Shown: positions 1-7,417 of the stretch, in pieces
How positions within the stretch are numbered: the first letter of the stretch is position 1
Layout of the letters: each line of letters begins with the position of its first letter
Origin: an uncultured Bacteroides sp.
Lineage (GTDB): Bacteria; Bacteroidota; Bacteroidia; Chitinophagales; Chitinophagaceae
Direction of reading: 5' to 3'
DNA: 64,000 bases
Assembly: GCA_902168085.1 (NCBI GenBank)
Contig: CABHOP010000052.1
Coordinates: forward strand, 1 to 64,000
Translations under genes and position numbers: made by a program
Notes under the pieces: generated by a model
Databases searched by the model: none
What the model was told of the DNA's origin: nothing
Seen by the model: only the letters and a program-made list of their open reading frames with translations

Positions 1-1
1 G

Positions 2-2479
2 GTAAATGTGGTAGATGGTGGTGTTTACACCGGTGCCAATACACCTACACTTAATTTCACGGCTGTGCCTTCATCTTTCGATGGCTATGTTTACCGTTGC
101 ATCATAAGCGGCACTTGTTCTCCTTCAGTAACTACTGGTTATGCACTCCTAACGGTTAATGCAACCCTCCCTATAACTACACAGCCTTCAAAAAGCACGG
201 TTACTTGTGATGGCGTAAGTACTTCTATGTCAGTTAATTCAAATGCTGCGAATGTAACTTACCAATGGCAGGTAGATGATGGTAGCGGTTTTGTAAATAC
301 TACAGATGGCGCCGCCTATTCAGGTTCTGCCACAAAAATGCTGAACATCCTAACACCGGGGCTTAGCGCTGATGGGTACAAATATCGTTGCATTTTAAAT
401 AATGGTTGCGCTACAAATACCTCTGATACTTCTGTATTAACTGTACAAGCCGCTCCTGTTGTTACAGCAGACCCTGTAAATTCTCATGTATGCCAGCATA
501 CGCCAGCATCATTTAGCGTTACGGCTACAGGCGCAGGGCTTACCTACCAATGGCAGGTAAATGATGGCTCTAGTTGGGCAAATGTTCCTGTATCAACAGC
601 ATATTCTGGCAATAACAGCGCCACACTGAATGTACAAAACCCAATGCCGTCGCAAAACGGCTATATCTATCGTTGCATAGTAAAAGGTAATTGCCTTCCT
701 TCTGATACCTCATTAACAGCTACGCTGACTGTAGATGGCAAACCTCAGATTACTACCAATCCGTCCAACTTTACAACGTGCATTGGCGGTGATGCATCAT
801 TTACAGTAGTTGCTACAGGCACAGGCCTTACTTATCAATGGCAGGAAAATAGCGGTAGTGGCTATACAAACATTACTAATGGTGGCCGTTATAGTGGTGC
901 TACATCAGCTACGCTCAACATTTCAGCACCTCCAGCTACTATGGACCTTTACAGCTACCGTTGTGTAGTTAGCGGCACTTGTGCACCTTCTACTACATCT
1001 CAGATGGCCACATTATATATACACATGCCGCCTACTGTAATCACACAGCCAACTAACAAAATTGCCTGTGAAACATTCAGCACAACTTTCGATGTTGGAG
1101 CCGTAGCGTCATCCAGCACTCCTTTCAGCTATCAGTGGTTTGTAGATGATGGTACAGGCTTTGTAGCACTTGCAAACGATGCTATATACGCAGGTGTTAC
1201 AACAAAACTCCTGACAGTATCTAACATTACCGGCACTATGGATGGTTACAGGTATCGTTGCGATATATCTACACCTTGCACACCTGGTACTTCTTCAAAT
1301 GTGGTTACGCTTACGGTTAACCTGCTGCCTAAAATCAGCATGCACCCGAACAATGCCACTATCTGCCCTACGGCCAATACAATATTTGACGTCACTGCAT
1401 CAGGTACATCACTGAACTATCAATGGCAAGTGAACGATGGCAGCGGCTGGGTAAATATCCCGGGCACACCTACTTATTCAGGCAGCAATTCACCTGTACT
1501 TTCTGTAGTAGATGCTACCAAATCAATGAACAACTATCAATACCGTTGCATTGTTGGTGGTTCTTGTCCTTCTACTACATCAAATGTGGCGACACTTACC
1601 GTGCTGAATACAGTTGACATCCTGTCTCATACGGTAACAGATACCGCATGCGAGGGTAGCACTACAAAACTGAAAGCTACAGTTGCAGGTGTTGGCTTAT
1701 ATTATCAATGGCAGATTAAAGATGCATCAGGTAACTATACAGACATACTGAATATTCCACCATACTCCGGTGCAAATACGGATATTCTGACGATAGCAAA
1801 CATACCGGCAACACTGGACGGCGCTATCTATCGTTGTAAAGCTTATGAAACTTCGGTTTGTAACCTGCCATACTATACAGCAGATATTCCGCTGGTAGTA
1901 AATGCAGCGCCTCCTACTACACCATCGCAGCTTACTACTGCATACTTTAGCACCGCTACATTCACGGTTGACCCAAGTGGCACCAGCTACCAATGGCAGG
2001 AAAACAGGAATGATGGCGTAGGCTTCCGCAACCTGGTTGAAAACGCGAACTATGCCGGTGTACATACCAATGTACTGACTGTACAACCTGTGTATTTCGA
2101 AATGAGCAACTACCAATATCGTTGCGTTATAGCAGGCATCTGCGATGCAGCTACTACAAGTAAGCCGGCCACACTGATTGTTGACCCTGCGCTTTCTGTA
2201 AGCAATGTGGCTAAAAACGGCCAGCTTATTATGAATGTATTCCCGAACCCACTTTCAGGTTCACAACTGAATGTTCGCTTCGATAAAACATTGAAAGGCG
2301 CTACTGAAGTTCGTGTAATGGATAAAATGGGTAAACTGGTGTACAACGGCACATTGGATATCAACGGTCAGAACACAGCCGTTGTTGAACTAAACCACCT
2401 GGCAGCAGGTAGCTATATGCTGCAAGTAGTAAACACTACAGAAGGTATCAACCAGACAGTTCAGTTCACTAAACAATAA
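2..2479 (+). CDS. Ig-repeat surface protein with type IX secretion sorting domain (5'-partial)
   Basis: The frame is open from base 2, so the start lies before the window; about 826 residues remain. They form eight immunoglobulin-like repeats of roughly 90 residues. Each has a Tyr-Gln-Trp core strand, a turn such as DDGSGF, a Y-[AS]-G segment, and ends in a Tyr-Arg-Cys signature with a second Cys; the early Cys of each repeat probably pairs with it. The last ~80 residues, beginning at VFPNP, match the type A C-terminal sorting domain of type IX secretion cargo, so the protein should be exported across the outer membrane and attached to or released from the cell surface. An adhesive or structural role is an inference; no catalytic domain is visible. 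A strong terminator follows. Confidence 0.9.
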   Translation, partial: VNVVDGGVYTGANTPTLNFTAVPSSFDGYVYRCIISGTCSPSVTTGYALLTVNATLPITTQPSKSTVTCDGVSTSMSVNSNAANVTYQWQVDDGSGFVNTTDGAAYSGSATKMLNILTPGLSADGYKYRCILNNGCATNTSDTSVLTVQAAPVVTADPVNSHVCQHTPASFSVTATGAGLTYQWQVNDGSSWANVPVSTAYSGNNSATLNVQNPMPSQNGYIYRCIVKGNCLPSDTSLTATLTVDGKPQITTNPSNFTTCIGGDASFTVVATGTGLTYQWQENSGSGYTNITNGGRYSGATSATLNISAPPATMDLYSYRCVVSGTCAPSTTSQMATLYIHMPPTVITQPTNKIACETFSTTFDVGAVASSSTPFSYQWFVDDGTGFVALANDAIYAGVTTKLLTVSNITGTMDGYRYRCDISTPCTPGTSSNVVTLTVNLLPKISMHPNNATICPTANTIFDVTASGTSLNYQWQVNDGSGWVNIPGTPTYSGSNSPVLSVVDATKSMNNYQYRCIVGGSCPSTTSNVATLTVLNTVDILSHTVTDTACEGSTTKLKATVAGVGLYYQWQIKDASGNYTDILNIPPYSGANTDILTIANIPATLDGAIYRCKAYETSVCNLPYYTADIPLVVNAAPPTTPSQLTTAYFSTATFTVDPSGTSYQWQENRNDGVGFRNLVENANYAGVHTNVLTVQPVYFEMSNYQYRCVIAGICDAATTSKPATLIVDPALSVSNVAKNGQLIMNVFPNPLSGSQLNVRFDKTLKGATEVRVMDKMGKLVYNGTLDINGQNTAVVELNHLAAGSYMLQVVNTTEGINQTVQFTKQ

Positions 2480-2497
2480 TCAATAATTACTTTATAA

Positions 2498-2526
2498 AAA
2501 GGGCCTCTATATGGGGCCCTTTTTTA
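2498..2526 (+). terminator. Intrinsic terminator after the Ig-repeat protein gene
   Basis: An 8-bp perfect stem AAAGGGCC / GGCCCTTT with a 9-nt loop is followed by a run of T. It lies 18 bases after the stop codon of the surface protein gene. Confidence 0.9.
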
Positions 2527-2579
2527 TTGCCGCTATATCCTTAGCTTTAGCACCGGAATAACTTTTAAAGAAGACAGAA

Positions 2580-3368
2580 TTGCAGCCGGATATAAGAAGT
2601 GTGGATGTAACACGTTATGTAACCCCTCTGCGCGAGGGTGGGTCGCTTCCTGCTATTGCAGAAGCCAACGATGGTTTTTCTTATGTATTGAAATTTCGCG
2701 GCGCGGGCCAGGGTGTGAAGGCACTGATAGCAGAACTGATAGGCGGCGAAATAGCCCGTGCACTGGGCTTGAAAGTGCCTGAAATTGTTTTTGCAAACCT
2801 TGATACGGCCTTTGGCCGCACAGAGCCTGATGAAGAAATACAAGACCTGCTGAAAGCCAGTGTGGGCCTGAATCTGGCACTTCATTATCTATCTGCAGCC
2901 ATTACTTACGACCCTGCAGTTACTAAGGTAAACAGCAGGTTAGCCTCTGAAATCGTGTGGCTCGATGCGTTGCTAACCAATGTGGACAGGACAGCCCGCA
3001 ATACCAACATGCTGATGTGGCACAATGAGTTATGGCTGATAGACCATGGTGCTTCTTTATATTTCCATCATTCATGGGGCAATTGGGAAGAACAATCCAT
3101 CCGCCCCTTCTCACAAATAAAAGACCATGTGCTGCTACCACAGGCAGCCGAACTGGAGGAAGTAGATAAGCTATTCACTACCATACTTACACCCGAAAGG
3201 ATAAAAGCAATTCTATCTGTAGTACCCGATGAATGGATGACGAACCATGCCGATGGTGTCAGCCCATCTGAGGTGCGTGAGGTATATACGCAGTTTCTCA
3301 TACGCCGCGTGGCGCATTCTTCTATCTTTGTAAAAGAAGCAATACATGCAAGAGAATCAGCTATTTGA
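2580..3368 (+). CDS. HipA-like kinase family protein
   Basis: 262 residues, shorter than classical HipA (about 440) and matching the compact HipA_2-type family. The N-terminal part has a Gly-rich loop and a Lys in YVLKF that could serve as the nucleotide-binding Lys. A DRTARNTN segment near residue 137 resembles the catalytic Asp/Asn loop of HipA kinases, and LIDHG near residue 154 the metal-binding Asp. Substrate unknown. No HipB-like antitoxin is adjacent; instead the stop overlaps the next gene (DUF3037) by 23 bases, suggesting translational coupling. The start is TTG at 2580; an in-frame GTG lies a few codons later, so the exact start is uncertain. Family call is fairly sure; a toxin-like role is only inference. 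Confidence 0.8.
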   Translation: MQPDIRSVDVTRYVTPLREGGSLPAIAEANDGFSYVLKFRGAGQGVKALIAELIGGEIARALGLKVPEIVFANLDTAFGRTEPDEEIQDLLKASVGLNLALHYLSAAITYDPAVTKVNSRLASEIVWLDALLTNVDRTARNTNMLMWHNELWLIDHGASLYFHHSWGNWEEQSIRPFSQIKDHVLLPQAAELEEVDKLFTTILTPERIKAILSVVPDEWMTNHADGVSPSEVREVYTQFLIRRVAHSSIFVKEAIHARESAI

Positions 3369-3729
3369 GTATGCCGTGATACGTGCAGTGCCACGTGTAG
3401 AACGTGAGGAATTCATAAATGTGGGCATTGTATTGTTTTGCAAAAGACTCAACTTTCTTCAAACCCGCTGCCAGCTGGATGAAAAAAAACTACTGTGCCT
3501 GGATGAGAAGGCAGATGTAGCACAACTAAAACAATACTTACAGGCTTTCGACCGTATTGCTACCGGCCACACAGATGGCGGCCCTATTGCCCGGTTGGAT
3601 ACGGCCAGTCGTTTCAGGTGGCTTACCGCTACACGCAGCACCATACTCCAAACCTCCAAAGTGCATCCCGGCTTGTGCTCCGACCCGGTTAAAGTATTGG
3701 AAAAACTGCATACCGACCTGGTACTATAA
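3346..3729 (+). CDS. DUF3037 family protein
   Basis: 127 residues matching the DUF3037 family (opening FEYAVIRAVPRVEREEFINVGIVLFC). Function is unknown. The family is commonly encoded directly after HipA_2-type kinases, as here, where the ATG lies inside the end of the kinase gene. No signal peptide or membrane segment. It may be the partner, substrate or regulator of the kinase; that is inference from the overlap alone. Confidence 0.8.
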   Translation: MQENQLFEYAVIRAVPRVEREEFINVGIVLFCKRLNFLQTRCQLDEKKLLCLDEKADVAQLKQYLQAFDRIATGHTDGGPIARLDTASRFRWLTATRSTILQTSKVHPGLCSDPVKVLEKLHTDLVL

Positions 3730-3837
3730 GAGCTGCCAAAAAAAACTTTTAAAATTTTCCTTCCCTTCCTGTCCTATTTCTGTTCACTCAGGCATCATTA
3801 ACCTGAATAACATTCATAACGATTAAAACACAGAAAA

Positions 3838-4308
3838 ATGGAACCAAGGATCAATGTTTTCGAAAAAGGTGGCAATGCAGTAAAAGTGCTATATGGCTTC
3901 GGCAGCTACTTAGCTAAATCAAGTATAGAACAACCGCTGCTACACCTTATGTATTTCAGGGTATCGCAGATAAACGGCTGCGCTTTCTGCCTGGATATGC
4001 ATTCTAAAGATTTACGTGCCGCCGGTGAAAGCGAACAACGCCTGCATATGATGGCGGCATGGCGGGAAGCGCCGATATACACCAGTCGCGAACGTGCAGC
4101 ACTGGCATGGGCCGAGGCCGTGACAGAACTGAACGGCAACCAGGTGCCTGATGAAGTATACAATGAAGTGTCTAACGAATTTTCTGAGCAGGAGATAATA
4201 GACCTAACTATTGCTACTATAGCTATCAACAGTTACAACCGTATCAATGTGGCATTTCGTACGCATGCAGGCGCCTACCAACCTGGGCAGTTTGCCGTGC
4301 ATGCCTAA
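3838..4308 (+). CDS. Carboxymuconolactone decarboxylase / AhpD-like protein
   Basis: 156 residues. A CAFCLDMHSKD segment near residue 46 has the C-x-x-C-x-x-x-H arrangement of AhpD-like alkylhydroperoxidases in the CMD fold, followed by the usual helices (ERAALAWAEAVT). It likely acts in cytosolic peroxide or thiol redox chemistry; the specific substrate is unknown. It lies 46 bases upstream of the YCII-domain gene and on the same strand as the ECF sigma gene, a neighbourhood in which CMD proteins commonly occur, so it may be a target of that sigma factor. Confidence 0.88.
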   Translation: MEPRINVFEKGGNAVKVLYGFGSYLAKSSIEQPLLHLMYFRVSQINGCAFCLDMHSKDLRAAGESEQRLHMMAAWREAPIYTSRERAALAWAEAVTELNGNQVPDEVYNEVSNEFSEQEIIDLTIATIAINSYNRINVAFRTHAGAYQPGQFAVHA

Positions 4309-4354
4309 CCCCATCATTATTCTTATATTTATTCATCTTTAAAAGCTAACAGCA

Positions 4355-4696
4355 ATGAAAGATTTTGCATTATTATTTCGCAAGCCCAACCTCGACAACA
4401 GCAATATTTCGCCTACCGAAATGGAAGCCCTGATAAAAAAGTGGCAGGACTGGATAGGCGGCATGGTAGCACAAGGCCGCATGGATAGCAAGCCACTGCG
4501 TCTTACACAGGATGGCAAGGTATTGAAAGCAGGCGGTGTGATAACAGATGGCCCGTTTGTAGAGATAAAAGAGCGACTGGGCGGCCTCATAATGATAAAG
4601 GCCGAGAACCTGGAAGAAGCCACCACATTGGCACACGGCTGCCCGGTACTGGATGAAGGGGGCAGTGTAGAAATAAGGCCGATATTAGTACAATAA
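4355..4696 (+). CDS. YCII / DGPF-domain protein
   Basis: 113 residues with the YCII-related fold: a Met/Leu-rich start, a central VITDGPFVEIKE carrying the DGPF signature near residue 65, and the terminal VEIRPI strand. These proteins are a hallmark neighbour of ECF42-group sigma factors, and the next gene is such a sigma factor. Biochemical function is unproven for the family. A terminator-like hairpin separates it from the sigma gene. Confidence 0.9.
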   Translation: MKDFALLFRKPNLDNSNISPTEMEALIKKWQDWIGGMVAQGRMDSKPLRLTQDGKVLKAGGVITDGPFVEIKERLGGLIMIKAENLEEATTLAHGCPVLDEGGSVEIRPILVQ

Positions 4697-4705
4697 AAAC
4701 ATACC

Positions 4706-4740
4706 GAACCCATTGCAGCCACAATGGGTTCTCATTTTTT
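4706..4740 (+). terminator. Terminator-like hairpin abutting the ECF sigma start codon
   Basis: A perfect 10-bp stem GAACCCATTG / CAATGGGTTC with a 6-nt loop is followed by TCATTTTTT, and the ATG of the sigma-factor gene is the very next base (4741). By shape this is an intrinsic terminator for the YCII gene, but its position means it also occupies the whole ribosome-entry zone of the sigma gene. It could act as an attenuator or limit translation. Confidence 0.75.
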
Positions 4741-5982
4741 ATGGAAGACGCAAGCATATCTTTAAAGCAGTTGTTTCAGCAGGAGTTTGCTAAAATGGTA
4801 GCTGTCATCAGTAACCAGTTCGGCCTGCAGCATATTGAAATGGCAGAAGATATAGTGAGCGAGACCTTCCTTACAGCCGCCGAAAGCTGGAGTTTTAAAG
4901 GCATACCACAAAATCCTGTAGCATGGCTCTATACTGTGGCCAAACAGAAAACCCTATCCCACTTTCGCAGGAATAAAATATTGGAACAAAAAGTATTGCC
5001 GCATATAAAGAGTAGTCAGCAGCATTATGAAGAAGCAATCCTTGATTTCTCTCCCGTCAATATCAAAGACAGTCAACTGCAGATGATGTTTGCCGTATGC
5101 AACCCTGCCATCGCCAGCGAGGCACAGATAGGGCTTGCGCTACGCATCCTTTGCGGCTTTGGGATAGATGAAATTGCAGAAGCATTCTTTAGCAATAAAG
5201 AAACCATTAATAAACGGCTTTTCAGGGCAAAGGAAAAACTGCGTACGGAAAACATCCGCATGGAATTACCACCTGCCCATGAAATAGCACAACGTATAGA
5301 TACGGTACTGCACATTGTATACCTGCTATTCAGCGAAGGCTATTATTCCAAAACACAGAATGAGGTGTTGCGTAAAGATTTGTGCCTGGAAGCCATGCGC
5401 CTGGCGCTGATGCTTATAGAATATGATAAGACCAACCTCCCTAAAACCAACGCCTTATTGGCGCTGATGTGCTTTCATGCATCACGGTTTGATGCACGCC
5501 TGCGCGATGATGACACACTGGTATTGTATGAAGAGCAGGACGAAACACTATGGGATAAGGAGCTGATAAACCGAGGCAAGTATTATATGCTGAAAGCTAC
5601 AGAGGGAAATGAAATCACATCTTACCACCTGGAAGCACGAATAGCCTATTGGCACTGTGTAAAAAAAGATAGCCCGGAAAAATGGGCTGATATATTTCAT
5701 ACATACAATAGGCTGCTGGAGGTTAATTATTCACCTGGGGTGGCTATGAGCAGGATATATGCGCTGTACAAGTTAGAAGGGTATGAAGCGGCGATAGCTG
5801 CTGCACAGGCATTGGAGCCGGACAATAGTCTTTTCTATTTCCTGCTGCTGGGCGAATTATACCGTCATGAAGATAAAGGCAAAGCAATATTGTATCTCGA
5901 TAAAGCATTGCAATTGGCAAAGACACCACCGGAACGTGCAGAGATAAAAAGAAAGATAGATACAATTCAATCGCAGCAATAA
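4741..5982 (+). CDS. ECF42-type RNA polymerase sigma factor with C-terminal extension
   Basis: 413 residues, about twice the length of a minimal ECF sigma. Region 2 spans roughly residues 12-80 (AEDIVSETF promoter -10 helix) and region 4 roughly 105-175, with a helix-turn-helix around IDEIAEAFFSNKETINKRLFRAKEKLR. From about residue 185 a helical, TPR-like extension (DUF6596 type) follows, containing AMRLALML and the final IAAAQALE/YLDKALQLA helices. This architecture plus the DGPF neighbour is that of ECF42. No anti-sigma gene is adjacent; in this group the C-terminal extension is thought to control activity. It probably directs transcription of its own locus. A hairpin sits directly before its ATG. 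Confidence 0.9.
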   Translation: MEDASISLKQLFQQEFAKMVAVISNQFGLQHIEMAEDIVSETFLTAAESWSFKGIPQNPVAWLYTVAKQKTLSHFRRNKILEQKVLPHIKSSQQHYEEAILDFSPVNIKDSQLQMMFAVCNPAIASEAQIGLALRILCGFGIDEIAEAFFSNKETINKRLFRAKEKLRTENIRMELPPAHEIAQRIDTVLHIVYLLFSEGYYSKTQNEVLRKDLCLEAMRLALMLIEYDKTNLPKTNALLALMCFHASRFDARLRDDDTLVLYEEQDETLWDKELINRGKYYMLKATEGNEITSYHLEARIAYWHCVKKDSPEKWADIFHTYNRLLEVNYSPGVAMSRIYALYKLEGYEAAIAAAQALEPDNSLFYFLLLGELYRHEDKGKAILYLDKALQLAKTPPERAEIKRKIDTIQSQQ

Positions 5983-5985
5983 AAA

Positions 5986-6025
5986 CAAAAGGGCATTTAC
6001 TTTATTTGTAAATGCCCCTTTTAAA
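5986..6025. terminator. Bidirectional terminator between the sigma gene and ssrA
   Basis: A 10-bp perfect stem GGGCATTTAC / GTAAATGCCC with a 7-nt loop is flanked by an A-run on the left and a T-run on the right. It can end transcription of the sigma gene from the left and of the tmRNA gene from the right. Confidence 0.9.
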
Positions 6026-6027
6026 AT

Positions 6028-6395
6028 GGGTGGAACCGGCGGGATTCGAACCCGCGTCCAAACATATGCCCAATAAGCTTTCTACATGCGTATTCCTGAA
6101 TTTGATTTCGGAAGAGTGCCGGAGCAGGACAAACCTACAAACCTCCTAGCTGCTGAGTTTCATACCTGCACCGCAGCAATACAGGCATGATCCTATTGAG
6201 AGTTGAGTTAGGCGGCGGAGACGTCAACAGGCCAAAGCCTTCCGCGGCCAAAATGGTTGCGCTAAATTAAATTAGGCAGCCATGGCGTAATTAGATTCGC
6301 CATTCAAAAGTTGAATATTCAGATTTACGTGCTAATTATCCAACGCACGGCATGCTTACTTACCCTGCCCTATGCTGTCAAAACCAGTCGGCCCC
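6028..6395 (-). ncRNA. ssrA: Transfer-messenger RNA (tmRNA)
   Basis: Read on the minus strand, the RNA begins GGGGCCGACTGGTTTTGACA near 6395 and ends with a T-arm GCGGG-TTCGAAT-CCCGC and acceptor strand CGGTTCC near 6032. The first seven bases pair with that acceptor strand through five Watson-Crick and two G-U pairs, forming the tRNA-like end. The terminal CCA is not encoded exactly (CCC follows the discriminator A), so it is presumably added or trimmed. The internal tag frame reads GESNYAMAA. It rescues ribosomes stalled on broken mRNA and marks the peptides for proteolysis. One-piece form, about 365 nt. Confidence 0.96.
6272..6301 (-). other. tmRNA proteolysis-tag reading frame
   Basis: Inside ssrA the frame GGC GAA TCT AAT TAC GCC ATG GCT GCC TAA encodes G-E-S-N-Y-A-M-A-A followed by stop. 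It has the layout of the Bacteroidota tag (G-E-x-N-Y-A-L-A-A) but with Met in place of the usual Leu of the terminal ALAA. Confidence 0.93.
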
Positions 6396-6448
6396 AAGGC
6401 ACAACCATTACAGTTGGCAGTTCTTAGTAAAATATCAAAGAACTAATG

Positions 6449-6456
6449 CAAAGGTA
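6449..6456 (-). promoter_or_regulatory. Probable -7 promoter element of ssrA
   Basis: The minus strand reads TACCTTTG, an exact match to the Bacteroidota TAnnTTTG element. A start about 7 bases downstream would leave a leader of about 45 nt before the mature 5' end of tmRNA, to be removed by RNase P. A clear TTTG at -33 is not seen. Confidence 0.6.
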
Positions 6457-6511
6457 CAAACAAGTACCGATTTAATATTGTTAAAATGAATGCCGGATAT
6501 TTGCACCGCAC

Positions 6512-7417
6512 ATGCTGAAAATAGCCTACCATAGTTTATACGCACACCCGCTACCTGCCGGCCATCGCTTTCCTATGGAAAAGTACGAGCTGATACCGGG
6601 ACAATTGATGTATGAAGGTGTCATCACTCAAGCTAACCTCTTTGTACCTGTACCGGTAGATGACGCCACTATATTGCTGACGCACGATGCCGACTATTGG
6701 CACCGTATGCAGCACCTGCAACTTACAGAAAGAGAGATGCGCGCCATTGGCTTCCCACTATCTGAGGCATTGGTGATGCGGGAGGTAACTATATGCCGGG
6801 GTACGATAGACTGTGCCAGGTATGCTATGCAGTATGGCGTATCGCTGAATGTAGCAGGCGGCACCCACCATGCCTTTGCCAGTAAGGGAGAAGGCTTTTG
6901 CCTGCTGAATGATTTTGCCGTGGCCGCCAATTACCTGCTGCATCATGGCCTGGCAAAGCGTATACTGATAGTAGACCTGGATGTGCACCAGGGCAATGGC
7001 ACGGCAGCCCTGTTTAAAGGACGTACCGATGTATTTACCTTCAGCATGCACGGGCAACACAATTATCCTTTTCATAAAGAGCAGAGCCACCTGGATGTAG
7101 GCCTACCCGATGGCATAGATGGAAAAACGTACCTGTCCATTCTGCAGCAGCATTTACCCGTATTGATACGGGAGATTGCGCCCGATGTTATCTTCTACCT
7201 ATCGGGTGTAGATGTATTGGCTACAGACAAGTATGGAAAGATGAAGCTGAGCATAGCCGACTGCCGCCAGAGAGATGAGATCGTATTCAACCAGTGCAGG
7301 CAGCATGGCATACCGGTTGCCGTAGCAATGGGAGGCGGTTACTCACCTTTGATAAAAGATATAGTAACCGCCCACTGCAATACCTTTAAGGTCGCAAAAG
7401 AAATATTTGAACTTTAG
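6512..7417 (+). CDS. Histone-deacetylase-family zinc hydrolase
   Basis: 301 residues covering the full HDAC / acetylpolyamine amidohydrolase fold. The catalytic features are present: tandem His119-His120 in GGTHHAF, the zinc ligands in VDLDVHQGNG (Asp155 or Asp157 and His159), Asp234 in SGVDVL, and GGGY at 274-277 with the transition-state Tyr. It should deacetylate an N-acetylated small molecule or protein lysine in the cytosol; the substrate cannot be told from sequence. It stands alone on the plus strand and ends tail-to-tail with rseP with a 4-base overlap. A TTTG lies shortly upstream of the ATG. Confidence 0.92.
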   Translation: MLKIAYHSLYAHPLPAGHRFPMEKYELIPGQLMYEGVITQANLFVPVPVDDATILLTHDADYWHRMQHLQLTEREMRAIGFPLSEALVMREVTICRGTIDCARYAMQYGVSLNVAGGTHHAFASKGEGFCLLNDFAVAANYLLHHGLAKRILIVDLDVHQGNGTAALFKGRTDVFTFSMHGQHNYPFHKEQSHLDVGLPDGIDGKTYLSILQQHLPVLIREIAPDVIFYLSGVDVLATDKYGKMKLSIADCRQRDEIVFNQCRQHGIPVAVAMGGGYSPLIKDIVTAHCNTFKVAKEIFEL

